Assembly (NCBI GenBank): GCA_019090225.1
Contig: JAHRWI010000049.1
Coordinates: 1 to 15,190, forward strand
DNA length: 15,190 nucleotides
Source: Porticoccaceae bacterium
Lineage (GTDB): Bacteria; Pseudomonadota; Gammaproteobacteria; Pseudomonadales; Porticoccaceae
Direction: 5' to 3'
Below, piece by piece: positions 1 through 7,198 of the stretch (its first letter is position 1; each line of letters opens with the position of its first letter). Under the pieces are notes generated by a model, which did no database searches, was not told the DNA's origin, and was given only the letters and a program-made list of their open reading frames with translations. The position numbers and the translations under genes are program-made.

Positions 1-2
1 GT

Positions 3-1580
3 TTGAGTTTTCGCTGCCGAATGTTCAGTGAATGCTGTTTTTTTCAGGCCCGGGCCGCGATGGATGATGCCGATTGTATCGTTGCTAATCATGATCTTGT
101 GCTGGCCGATTTAATGCTCGGCGGTGGGGTGATTCTACCCGCGCCCGAAGACTGTATTTATATATTCGATGAAGCCCACAAGCTGGGCGATACTGCACTC
201 AATCACTTCGCTAGCTTTTCACGACTCACTGCGACCGCCCAGTGGCTGGAGCAGATCGAAAAATCGCTACCGGCGATGGCCACTACACTCGCGGGCGTTT
301 CCGGGGTGCAGGAGCATATTGAACAATGCCTTGATATCAGCAAAATTGCACGCCTGCCGGTTAAGCAGAGCGTGCCGGTTTTTGAGGCACTGCTGCTTGA
401 TAATAGTAGCGAACACAGTAGCCAATACCGCTTTCCCAATGGCCAGATGGATGACGATATCCGGGCTCTGTGCGCACAACTGTCGGCTTTGTTCGTGCGC
501 CTCGAAAGTCGTCTCGACGGTTTGCACAAGGTGCTTGATAAAGCCATGGATAACACCTTGTCGCCGGTGCCAAATGTCGATATCGAACAGCATTATCAGC
601 ATGTCGGGCAATGGTTGAGAAGGGCCAACGGGATTTCTGATTGCTGGTCCGCTATGGCCCGTCCTGATCCCGCGTCTTTGCCCTCCGCAAAATGGCTCAC
701 TCTGGAAGACAGCGGTGATATTCGCGTCTCAGTGTCACCGATTATCGCTGGGCCAACCTTGAAGGACATTCTCTGGCAACGTTGTTACGCAGGCATAGCC
801 ACCTCAGCCACCTTGCAAAGCATGGGTAGTTTTACCCAGATTTGCCGTGATCTTGGCCTTAATGATGGAGCTTCGGATAATGCTCAGGCAGGTGAAGCGG
901 TTGCTTGCGTGTCGGTACCGGTGGCATTTGATTATGCTCAGGCGGGTGTCCTGGTGGTGCCTGATATCGGCGCTGACGGTGGTCAGGCAGCCGCCCATAC
1001 GCTTGCCGTAGGCGAGTATCTGTCCGAAATCCTCAGTGACAACACCTTGTTTAATGACTCGGCGAATGAAGATGCTGAGTCACATTTGGCTATAGGCAGT
1101 CTGGTGTTGTTTTCGTCGCGACGGCAAATGAATGACGTGGCTGAGACCTTAAAGGAATACTTGCCCTGCCAATTACTGGTGCAAGGTGAGTTCAGTGTGG
1201 CTGAGATGGTTAATCGACACCGGCGGAGCATTGATGACGGACAAAATAGTGTTATATTTGGACTAGCCAGTTTTGCCGAAGGCATGGATTTGCCGGGCAA
1301 TTATTGCAAGCATGTGGTGATCGCCAAACTACCTTTCGCTGTCCCCGATGACCCGCTGCAAGCTGCGCTGGCTGAATGGATTGAGACTCAGGGTGGTAAT
1401 CCCTTTCGGGAGCTGACACTGCCGGGTGCGTCATTGCGATTGATTCAGGCCTGCGGCAGGTTGTTGCGTAATGAATCTGATACCGGGCGGGTGACTATCT
1501 TGGATCGACGCTTGTTGACCAAATTCTATGGTCGCCAATTGCTTGATTCCATGCCGCCCTTTCGGCGACTGCTTGATTAG
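3..1580 (+). CDS. dinG: ATP-dependent DNA helicase DinG, 3' part (5' end outside window)
   Basis: This is an XPD/Rad3-like superfamily 2 helicase that unwinds DNA 5' to 3' and is linked to repair and R-loop removal in DinG family members. The visible 525 residues begin inside the iron-sulphur domain: C5 and C11 have the C-x5-C spacing of the last two cluster cysteines. The DEAH box (motif II) is at residues 56-59, GIATSATL near 265, the motif V region reads SFAEGMDLPG, and motif VI contains QACGRLLRNESD followed by DRRL. The C-terminus (YGRQLLDSMPPF) is DinG-like rather than YoaA-like. Walker A and the first cluster cysteines are missing, so the true start lies upstream of base 1; the TTG at 3 is only the first in-frame codon. 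The gene converges on dxs with 3 bases between the stops, and I see no terminator there. YoaA is the main alternative. Confidence 0.92.
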   Translation: MSFRCRMFSECCFFQARAAMDDADCIVANHDLVLADLMLGGGVILPAPEDCIYIFDEAHKLGDTALNHFASFSRLTATAQWLEQIEKSLPAMATTLAGVSGVQEHIEQCLDISKIARLPVKQSVPVFEALLLDNSSEHSSQYRFPNGQMDDDIRALCAQLSALFVRLESRLDGLHKVLDKAMDNTLSPVPNVDIEQHYQHVGQWLRRANGISDCWSAMARPDPASLPSAKWLTLEDSGDIRVSVSPIIAGPTLKDILWQRCYAGIATSATLQSMGSFTQICRDLGLNDGASDNAQAGEAVACVSVPVAFDYAQAGVLVVPDIGADGGQAAAHTLAVGEYLSEILSDNTLFNDSANEDAESHLAIGSLVLFSSRRQMNDVAETLKEYLPCQLLVQGEFSVAEMVNRHRRSIDDGQNSVIFGLASFAEGMDLPGNYCKHVVIAKLPFAVPDDPLQAALAEWIETQGGNPFRELTLPGASLRLIQACGRLLRNESDTGRVTILDRRLLTKFYGRQLLDSMPPFRRLLD

Positions 1581-1583
1581 CGC

Positions 1584-3503
1584 TTAGCTCTCGATCAGGT
1601 TTAACTGGTTTAGACGATCGACGATGGCTTTAGTGATACCAGCCTCGTCGAGTCCGGCGAGTTCAATTTGTGTGTCGTGATTATTGTGATCCATAAATTG
1701 ATCCGGTAAACCCAGGTGCAATACTGAGCGGGTGATTCCCGTCGCCGCAAGATATTCACTGACTGCCGCTCCGGCACCGCCAGCAATAGCATTTTCTTCT
1801 AATGTCACCAACAACTGATGATTCTGAGTTAGTTCTGTTATCAGGGTTTCGTCGAGGGGTTTGACAAAGCGCATATCAATGACGGTAGCATCGATGGCTT
1901 CTGCCGCTGCCATGGCGGCGGGCAAAAGTGCGCCAAAGCTAAGTATCGCTACGCGCTGACCTTCACGGCGCACAGTGCCTTTACCCAGGGGCAAAGCCGT
2001 CATTGTTGATTCAATTTTAACGCCAGGGCCAACTCCTCTCGGGTAGCGAACCGCTGCTGGGCCGAGATGCATAAAACCTGTGTAGAGCAATTGCCGGGCT
2101 TCGTTTTCATCAGAAGGTGTCATCACGATCATGTTGGGTACACAGCGCAGAAAGCTGATATCGAAGCTACCGGCGTGAGTGGCGCCGTCCTCGCCGACCA
2201 GACCGGCTCGATCAATGGCAAACAGCACATCGAGATTCTGCAGCGCGACATCGTGAATGAGCTGGTCATAAGCGCGTTGTAGAAACGTTGAATAAATGGC
2301 CACCACAGGCTTTTTGCCTTCGCAGGCAAGACCGGCAGCCAGAGTGACAGCATGCTGCTCGGCAATCGCCACGTCATGAAAATGCTCTGGGAAGCGCTGG
2401 GCAAATTCTGCCATGCCCGAACCTGCACTCATGGCCGGCGTGATCGCTACGAGACCCGAATTCTGGTCAAGCATATCGCACAACCAGTTGCCAAATACTT
2501 GCTGGTATTTAATGGCTTTCGGGGCAGGTTCATCGATAGCAGGTTTTTCTTCCGGTTTTACGGCTGGTTTCATCTTGTTGATGGAGTGATAGCCGATGGG
2601 ATCCTGTTCGGCCGGAATAAAGCCTTTGCCCTTGCTGGTGGCGACATGTAATAGCACAGGGCCGGTGATTTTTTTGAGGTTTTCCAGGGTCTTAACCAGC
2701 AGCGCAATATTGTGACCGTCAATGGGGCCAATATAGGTGAAACCCAGCTCCTCGAAAATTATTCCGGGTGCGACCAGGGCTTTCATCAGCTCTTCAGTTT
2801 TTCTGATTATCCCGCTGGTGGAAGGAAAGGCCTTGAGCACGCGCTTGGCACTTTCGCGAAATAAATTATAGGGTTTACTGGACCAGAGTTTAGAAAAGTA
2901 AGTCGCCAGGCCGCCGACATTTTTGGAGATGGACATGTTGTTGTCGTTGAGCACGACGAGTATATCTTCATCAACATGGGCGATATGGTTGAGGGCTTCA
3001 ATGGCCATGCCTGCGGTCATCGCGCCGTCGCCAATGACGGCGATGGCGCGATTATCCGTGCCGTCCATACTGTTGGCGATTTTCATACCCAGTGCGGCAC
3101 TCAGCGAGGTGCTGGAGTGGCCGACGCCGAAAGCATCGCAATCACTCTCGGCACGCTTTGGAAAGCCAGACAAACCTCCGGGCTGGCGAATGGTGAGCAA
3201 TTGCTCGCGCCGACCACAGAGGATTTTATGGGGGTAGGTCTGATGACCAACATCCCAGACTAGCTTGTCATGGGGCGTATCGAATACGTAGTGCAGCGCG
3301 ACGGTGAGTTCGACGACACCTAAACCAGCCCCAAAATGACCGCCAGTTTGACCTACCGAATAGAGCAGATAAGCGCGTAACTCGTCAGCGACCTGGTCGA
3401 GCTTGTCTTCTGGTAGAAGACGGAGTTGATCCGGGTGGTCAATCAGGTCGAGTAGGGGTGTCTGCGGGCGTGTGAGGGGAATGTCTGAATAAGAGGCGGT
3501 CAT
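1584..3503 (-). CDS. dxs: 1-deoxy-D-xylulose-5-phosphate synthase
   Basis: This cytoplasmic, thiamine-diphosphate-dependent enzyme condenses pyruvate with glyceraldehyde 3-phosphate, the first step of the MEP pathway to IPP and DMAPP. The 639-residue product is full length (about 620 in E. coli). DVGHQ is at 84-88; the thiamine-diphosphate/Mg motif starts with GDGAMTAG at 158 and ends with NDNN at 186-189. The central transketolase-like part has AIAEQHAVTLAAGLA, and the C-terminal domain is intact. The ATG at 3503 fits the family N-terminus, although no strong ribosome binding site precedes it. It is the last gene of the xseB-ispA-dxs cluster, 112 bases behind ispA. A hairpin with A/T runs in that gap may modulate read-through. 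Confidence 0.98.
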   Translation of the reverse strand: MTASYSDIPLTRPQTPLLDLIDHPDQLRLLPEDKLDQVADELRAYLLYSVGQTGGHFGAGLGVVELTVALHYVFDTPHDKLVWDVGHQTYPHKILCGRREQLLTIRQPGGLSGFPKRAESDCDAFGVGHSSTSLSAALGMKIANSMDGTDNRAIAVIGDGAMTAGMAIEALNHIAHVDEDILVVLNDNNMSISKNVGGLATYFSKLWSSKPYNLFRESAKRVLKAFPSTSGIIRKTEELMKALVAPGIIFEELGFTYIGPIDGHNIALLVKTLENLKKITGPVLLHVATSKGKGFIPAEQDPIGYHSINKMKPAVKPEEKPAIDEPAPKAIKYQQVFGNWLCDMLDQNSGLVAITPAMSAGSGMAEFAQRFPEHFHDVAIAEQHAVTLAAGLACEGKKPVVAIYSTFLQRAYDQLIHDVALQNLDVLFAIDRAGLVGEDGATHAGSFDISFLRCVPNMIVMTPSDENEARQLLYTGFMHLGPAAVRYPRGVGPGVKIESTMTALPLGKGTVRREGQRVAILSFGALLPAAMAAAEAIDATVIDMRFVKPLDETLITELTQNHQLLVTLEENAIAGGAGAAVSEYLAATGITRSVLHLGLPDQFMDHNNHDTQIELAGLDEAGITKAIVDRLNQLNLIES

Positions 3504-3552
3504 CGCAGTGCAGCTGAGTTTTCTGAGGCGGCAATTCTACACCAAAAAAAGC

Positions 3553-3582
3553 CCAAAAAATCAGCTAGTCCAGCGTGACTAG
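3553..3582 (-). terminator. weak terminator or attenuator between ispA and dxs
   Basis: Read on the minus strand, a 6-bp stem (CTAGTC/GACTAG, 3577-3582 pairing with 3565-3570, 6-nt loop) is followed after four bases by a run of six T, and a second T run lies a little further on. The short stem and the gap before the T run make this weaker than a typical intrinsic terminator. It could partially uncouple dxs from ispA. Confidence 0.35.
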
Positions 3583-3615
3583 TTCGACGTAAATAGGTGC
3601 GCGAATGGTGAATGT

Positions 3616-4542
3616 TTAGAACGTCCGCTGAACCATAAAGTGCGCGAGATCCCGGAGCTGTGTGGCTCGGTCACCAAAACCATCCAGCGCGCTGAGGCTG
3701 TGCTTAAGTAATTCATCGAGGAGAGTTTTGGAGCGCTCAATGCCCAGCAAGGAAGTGTAGGTGTTTTTGTGTCGAGCCGCATCGGCACCCACCGTTTTAC
3801 CGAGTGTTTCGGTGTCACCTAGTTCATCGAGGATGTCGTCCCGGACCTGAAAAGCCAGACCTATGCTCATGCCATAATCGTGCAAGGATAGTAAGATTCT
3901 CTCGTCTGCATGACCGTTACTGAGTGCCCCCATGACCACACTGGCGGCGATTAAGTCGGCGGTTTTATGCCTGTGCATGGTCTCAAGGTAAGTTACATCG
4001 ACAGACTTATTGGTAGCACCCAGATCCATAGCCTGACCGAGCACCATACCTTTCATTCCGCTGGCCTGGGATAAGTGCTGGACCAGCAAAAGTACCTGTG
4101 CTGGCGGAATATCGTCGATAAGACTGAGTTGTTCAAAAGCGAGGCTTTGCAGTGCATCGCCCGCTAATATGGCAGTGGCCTCGTCGTAGGCAATATGGCA
4201 GGTGGCTTTACCACGGCGCAGGTCGTCGTCATCCATGGCTGGTAGATCATCGTGAATTAACGAGTAGGTGTGGATTAACTCGATGGCACAGGCGGTATTA
4301 TCGATGGCATTAGAGTGGGTCAAGTCAGTGTAAGGCGTGCCGAGTGGGCTAGATGAGTTTGAGGCTAGCGCTGCCCCTGCATAGACCAGGCAGGGTCTGA
4401 TGCGTTTGGCCTTGCCAAGTGTAGCGTAGCGAATGGCCTCGATAAGTCCTGGTTCCGCATCGTTACTCGGTAAACAGTTTTCCAGTAAGAGATTAGTACG
4501 CTTGCGACAAGTAGCCAGGAAGGCTTCAATGTCCAGGGTCAC
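3616..4542 (-). CDS. ispA: (2E,6E)-farnesyl diphosphate synthase (polyprenyl synthetase)
   Basis: This enzyme adds IPP units to DMAPP and geranyl diphosphate to make farnesyl diphosphate, the precursor of quinone side chains and undecaprenyl phosphate. The 308-residue product has the first Asp-rich motif DDLPAMDDDD at 98-107 and the second, DDILD, at 235-239. KAKRIRP (44-50) carries the diphosphate-binding basic residues. The inferred start is the GTG at 4542, which overlaps the TGA of xseB in the arrangement GTGA, so the two genes are very likely translationally coupled. Within the family, geranylgeranyl synthase activity cannot be ruled out from sequence alone, but the xseB-ispA-dxs order is the standard gammaproteobacterial farnesyl synthase context. 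Confidence 0.95.
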   Translation of the reverse strand: MTLDIEAFLATCRKRTNLLLENCLPSNDAEPGLIEAIRYATLGKAKRIRPCLVYAGAALASNSSSPLGTPYTDLTHSNAIDNTACAIELIHTYSLIHDDLPAMDDDDLRRGKATCHIAYDEATAILAGDALQSLAFEQLSLIDDIPPAQVLLLVQHLSQASGMKGMVLGQAMDLGATNKSVDVTYLETMHRHKTADLIAASVVMGALSNGHADERILLSLHDYGMSIGLAFQVRDDILDELGDTETLGKTVGADAARHKNTYTSLLGIERSKTLLDELLKHSLSALDGFGDRATQLRDLAHFMVQRTF

Positions 4543-4784
4543 TCGTCGGCCTCAGAAGTGAAGGCTGTGCTGACGACATCACTATCGGGCCTGGTGGTCA
4601 GCAAGCGAACGCGTTGCTCGGCGTTTTGTAGAGCTGATTGGCAAGCTCGAGTGATCTTGATGCCTTTTTCGAAGGATTTGAGTGATTCCTCCAAGCCTAA
4701 ATTGCCCTCTTCCAGAGTCTCGACAATGCTTTCAAGTTGCTCGAGACTGGCTTCAAAATCTATGGTTTTTTTTCGTGTTGCCAT
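4539..4784 (-). CDS. xseB: exodeoxyribonuclease VII small subunit
   Basis: This is the small subunit of exonuclease VII, which with XseA degrades single-stranded DNA to oligonucleotides. The 81-residue product has the family signature FEASLEQLESIVETLEEGNLGLEESLKSFEKG in its N-terminal two thirds (given here in pieces: FEASLEQLESIV, then LEEGNLGLEESL, then FEKG), which forms the helical hairpin that binds the large subunit. It opens the xseB-ispA-dxs cluster and overlaps ispA by four bases. No clear Shine-Dalgarno sequence precedes the ATG. A small hairpin (AGCCT/AGGCT, 4808-4821) lies in its leader. xseA is not in this window. Confidence 0.95.
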   Translation of the reverse strand: MATRKKTIDFEASLEQLESIVETLEEGNLGLEESLKSFEKGIKITRACQSALQNAEQRVRLLTTRPDSDVVSTAFTSEADE

Positions 4785-4845
4785 AAGCTTATTGCCATAA
4801 AATAAACAGCCTAAGAAGGCTACGTTAGCGGTATTTACTTCGTGT

Positions 4846-4874
4846 TTGGCATTTGTACGATGGGACTATTGTAG
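4846..4874 (+). promoter_or_regulatory. possible sigma-70 promoter for the GGA-rich RNA
   Basis: TTGGCA at 4846-4851 is a fair -35 box. TATTGT (4867-4872, 15-bp spacing) or TTGTAG (4869-4874, 17-bp spacing) could be the -10, giving a start near 4878. I looked for a GacA-type upstream element (TGTAAG and its inverted mate) and did not find one. The promoter is divergent from xseB. Confidence 0.3.
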
Positions 4875-4875
4875 G

Positions 4876-5280
4876 AAATATCTTTCGCAAGCTGGGTAGC
4901 TTTTCCCCATAGCACGACTTAGCCCAGGGGCGCATTATGCATCAAGCATGGACGCGATGCACATGGAAGTGACTTTGGTTCGGTACCGAGGATTGGTACA
5001 AGTTTTATACACCGGGAAGGGGAGGCGTTAGGGATAACATCTGGTAGAACCATTTTTTTGTTATGAAAAGTTTGTTATGGAAGGATGGGTTGTACGGATA
5101 CTCCCATTCGCTGTTGAGACCAGGGAAGAACAGGTAGTTCAGGTCTCATTGTAGAAAAGGTTTTCTGCCAACGGCCAGGGATTAGGAATTAGGCCGAAAA
5201 CGAGACGCCCATGGATGATATGCGTCGTTACTACCTACTGATACGCCCCTTGTCCTCTCCGGTTAAGGGGCGTTTTTTTG
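4876..5280 (+). ncRNA. candidate CsrA/RsmA-sequestering small RNA (CsrB/RsmZ-like)
   Basis: RNAs of this class carry many GGA triplets in hairpin loops and titrate the translational regulator CsrA/RsmA. The stretch has no plausible protein. From 4950 to 5215 there are 13 GGA on the + strand but only one TCC, so the excess is strand specific. Several GGA lie in loops of simple hairpins: TGCATC/GATGCA (4938-4961, ATGGA in loop), GTACC/GGTAC (4983-4999, AGGA), GTTA/TAAC with a GGGA tetraloop (5027-5038), ATGGG/CCCAT (5085-5107, CGGA), TGAGACC/GGTCTCA (5115-5148, AGGGA), CGGCC/GGCCG (5172-5196, two GGA) and GACGC/GCGTC (5204-5226, ATGGAT). A strong terminator follows. The length, about 400 nt, matches CsrB. 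The 5' end is estimated. The sequence is unlike 6S RNA, RNase P RNA or tmRNA. Confidence 0.65.
5244..5279 (+). terminator. strong intrinsic terminator
   Basis: An 8-bp perfect stem (CGCCCCTT with AAGGGGCG, 5244-5251 and 5265-5272) has a 13-nt loop and is followed at once by seven T (5273-5279). No protein gene on the + strand precedes it within the window's last 3.6 kb, so it most likely ends the GGA-rich small RNA. Confidence 0.9.
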
Positions 5281-5562
5281 TCTCGATTTTGTCAAAACTG
5301 GGTTTAGACAAGTGGTTGAGACCAGGTGTTCAGTTCTGGGCATTGTCTGGTTTAATCTTTGGTTGCCTGGTAAGCGCTTGCCAGGGTTTGTCTAAACAAT
5401 AGGTTTTAGACAAGACTTGTTTTATTCTAAAGGACGTTGACTGAGCCTACTCAGAATAGTTCTGACATAAAGCAGTGCTATAGCAATGTTTTGTAGTCGC
5501 TTTTAGGGGAAGACAAAAGTGGGCCGTAACCAACTTTTGTCTTAAATAATCACGACAAAAGT
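5278..5562. repeat. cluster of AGACAA/TTGTCT boxes upstream of the HNH gene
   Basis: This gene-free spacer between the terminator and the HNH gene contains the hexamer AGACAA or its complement exactly seven times: 5278, 5306, 5343, 5388, 5408, 5511 and 5537. A GACAAAAGT lies at 5554. Two sets form inverted repeats: TTTGTCTAAA (5387-5396) with TTTTAGACAA (5404-5413), and the perfect 10-bp arms AGACAAAAGT (5511-5520) and ACTTTTGTCT (5533-5542). The three GACAAAAGT-type arms start at 5512, about 5533 and 5554, that is about 21 bp (two helical turns) apart. The layout suggests a protein-binding array, perhaps the operator of the HNH gene. Confidence 0.5.
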
Positions 5563-5590
5563 AGAATCATCGAACAGGCGGAAGCATTTT

Positions 5591-6151
5591 ATGCATTCCA
5601 AAATTTTGCGTTTAAATTTGGCTGGGCAGCCTATCGAATGGGTAGACTGGCAAACGGCGGTTTGTCTGTATTCCAGAGAGCTGGTGACCTGGAGTTTGGG
5701 CGATGTGGTACACCGGGTGCATGGCGGCCAATCTCGGATTACTGGCCAGCAGACAATTGTTGAATTGCCCAGTATTATTGCCTGCGGTGGAGCGCAACTG
5801 GCACGAGCGCGTTCTATTTATCCCTTATCAAATAGCGCCTTATTCGCGCGGGATAATCATCTCTGTTTATATTGCGCCCGTGAATTCCCTCAGCACGAAT
5901 TAACCCGGGATCATGTTATTCCACTGTCACGCGGTGGGGCTGATCGTTGGGAAAATGTGGTTTCTGCCTGTCGGCGCTGTAACCAACATAAAGGTAATCG
6001 TAGGCTGGAGGATATCTCGATGGATCTGGTCGCTTTACCTTATAGGCCAAACAATGCTGAATATCTGGCCTTGATTAATTCGCGGCGCATCCTGGCTGAT
6101 CAAATGGAGTTTTTGCGCACTCAGTTTTCGAGGAATTGTCGATGGTTATAA
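5591..6151 (+). CDS. HNH endonuclease domain protein
   Basis: This 186-residue protein has a C-terminal HNH (beta-beta-alpha metal) nuclease fold. C92-x2-C95 and C127-x2-C130 form a structural zinc site. R106-D107-H108 supplies the catalytic His, N122 is the HNH Asn, and H133 in NQHKGNR completes the motif. Residues 1-80 have no obvious domain; stand-alone HNH proteins of this size and plan are common in Gammaproteobacteria, with poorly known roles in DNA cleavage. The ATG at 5591 follows a modest GGAAG site six bases upstream. The gene stands alone behind the AGACAA-box spacer. Its stop codon lies in the first copy of a 15-bp tandem duplication. Confidence 0.88.
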   Translation: MHSKILRLNLAGQPIEWVDWQTAVCLYSRELVTWSLGDVVHRVHGGQSRITGQQTIVELPSIIACGGAQLARARSIYPLSNSALFARDNHLCLYCAREFPQHELTRDHVIPLSRGGADRWENVVSACRRCNQHKGNRRLEDISMDLVALPYRPNNAEYLALINSRRILADQMEFLRTQFSRNCRWL

Positions 6152-6170
6152 ATTAGATGGTTATAAATTA
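6141..6170 (+). repeat. 15-bp perfect tandem duplication across a stop codon
   Basis: GATGGTTATAAATTA occurs twice back to back (6141-6155 and 6156-6170). The first copy encodes the last residues and TAA of the HNH protein; the second is untranslated. It looks like a recent slippage duplication. Confidence 0.9.
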
Positions 6171-6245
6171 TTAATTTCGTGTCATGTGTGATCAATTGTA
6201 TTCGGAGGTGTTAGTAGTGGTTTACATGAATTGGGGTTCGGTGGT

Positions 6246-7025
6246 ATGGATTTAGGTATCGAAGGTCGTCGGGCTATTGTGTGTGGTGCGGGCAAGGGTT
6301 TGGGTAAAGGTTGCGCACTGGCTTTAGCTAGCGAAGGCGTTAAAGTTACTCTGGTAGCGCGCACTGCTGAAACTCTGGAATCAGCCCGTCGAGAAATACA
6401 AAGCCTTAGCAAGGCAGAGGTCTCTATTGTCGTCGCCGATGTGACCAGTGACAGTGGGCGTGATGCAATAATGTCCGCCTGTCCGCAGCCCGATATTCTG
6501 GTCAACAATGCCGGCGGGCCCCCACCCGGAGACTTCCGTGACTGGGGTCAGAAAGAATGGTTCGATGCGATTAACAGCAACATGTTTTCATCGATTGATA
6601 TGATACGGCGCACCGTTGACGGCATGGCTGAGCGGGGTTTTGGTCGCATCGTCAATATCACCAGCACCTCGGTAAAAATGCCTATGCCGGGTCTGGGTTT
6701 GTCCAACGGTGCTCGGGCCGGGTTGACCGGTTGGGTGGCGGGTGTAGCGCGAGAGTTCGTACGTCAAAATGTCACTATCAACAATTTGTTGCCGGGCTTG
6801 TTTGATACCGACCGTGGCAGCGGTTACCTGGCCTACATGGCCCGATGCGAAGGCGCCGATGTTGAGCAATATATAGAACGTTATTTTGCTGAAAGTCCAG
6901 CGGGACGTTTTGGCACCTGTGAAGAGTTTGGCGCAGCTTGTGCTTTTTTATGTGGTGCTTTAAGTGGATATATGTCGGGCCAAAATATTCTGCTTGATGG
7001 TGGTAAATTCCCTGGGACTTTCTAG
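6246..7025 (+). CDS. SDR family oxidoreductase lacking the YxxxK catalytic pair
   Basis: This is a Rossmann-fold short-chain dehydrogenase/reductase of 259 residues. The cofactor loop reads CGAGKGLG (13-20), NNAGG is at 87-91 and the serine strand ITSTS is at 138-142. At the usual YxxxK position the sequence is S153-N-G-A-R157, so both catalytic Tyr and Lys are replaced. A recognisable SDR subgroup with LGLSNGARAGLTG shares this, so it is probably a family trait rather than damage. The C-terminus ends in the usual MSGQNILLDGG. Substrate is unknown; annotation as a 3-oxoacyl-ACP reductase would be unsafe. I chose the ATG at 6246, after GGGG at 6233-6236, over the upstream TTG at 6231. It has no close operon partner. 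Confidence 0.88.
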   Translation: MDLGIEGRRAIVCGAGKGLGKGCALALASEGVKVTLVARTAETLESARREIQSLSKAEVSIVVADVTSDSGRDAIMSACPQPDILVNNAGGPPPGDFRDWGQKEWFDAINSNMFSSIDMIRRTVDGMAERGFGRIVNITSTSVKMPMPGLGLSNGARAGLTGWVAGVAREFVRQNVTINNLLPGLFDTDRGSGYLAYMARCEGADVEQYIERYFAESPAGRFGTCEEFGAACAFLCGALSGYMSGQNILLDGGKFPGTF

Positions 7026-7198
7026 TTGAAGTTTGAAATTCCGGCGGCTCACTTAGGGCTGGAATAGGCCTCAGAGACCAAAGGCTATTTACCTTAAACT
7101 CGTAGAATACGGTTGTCTGGCTGAGCAAGACTATTAAAGTTGTGGGGCGACCTTTCGATGCCCAATAACACCTAAAGGCCCACAGAGATATTAGAGTT

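Noticed and set aside
4880..5070. 6S RNA (ssrS) identity for the gene-free stretch
   Set aside because: A short local likeness (TTCGCAAGC followed by a C-run) is not backed by the long closing stem or by any similarity in the 3' half, and the gene context differs. GGA-loop hairpins explain the stretch better.
5211..5402. 63-codon + strand reading frame
   Set aside because: It runs straight through the strong terminator and its T run, has no ribosome binding site, and begins inside a hairpin loop of the candidate RNA.
6231..6245. TTG at 6231 as the start of the first SDR
   Set aside because: The ATG at 6246 starts five residues later at MDLGIEGRRA, which matches the subgroup N-terminus, and has GGGG at a usable distance.
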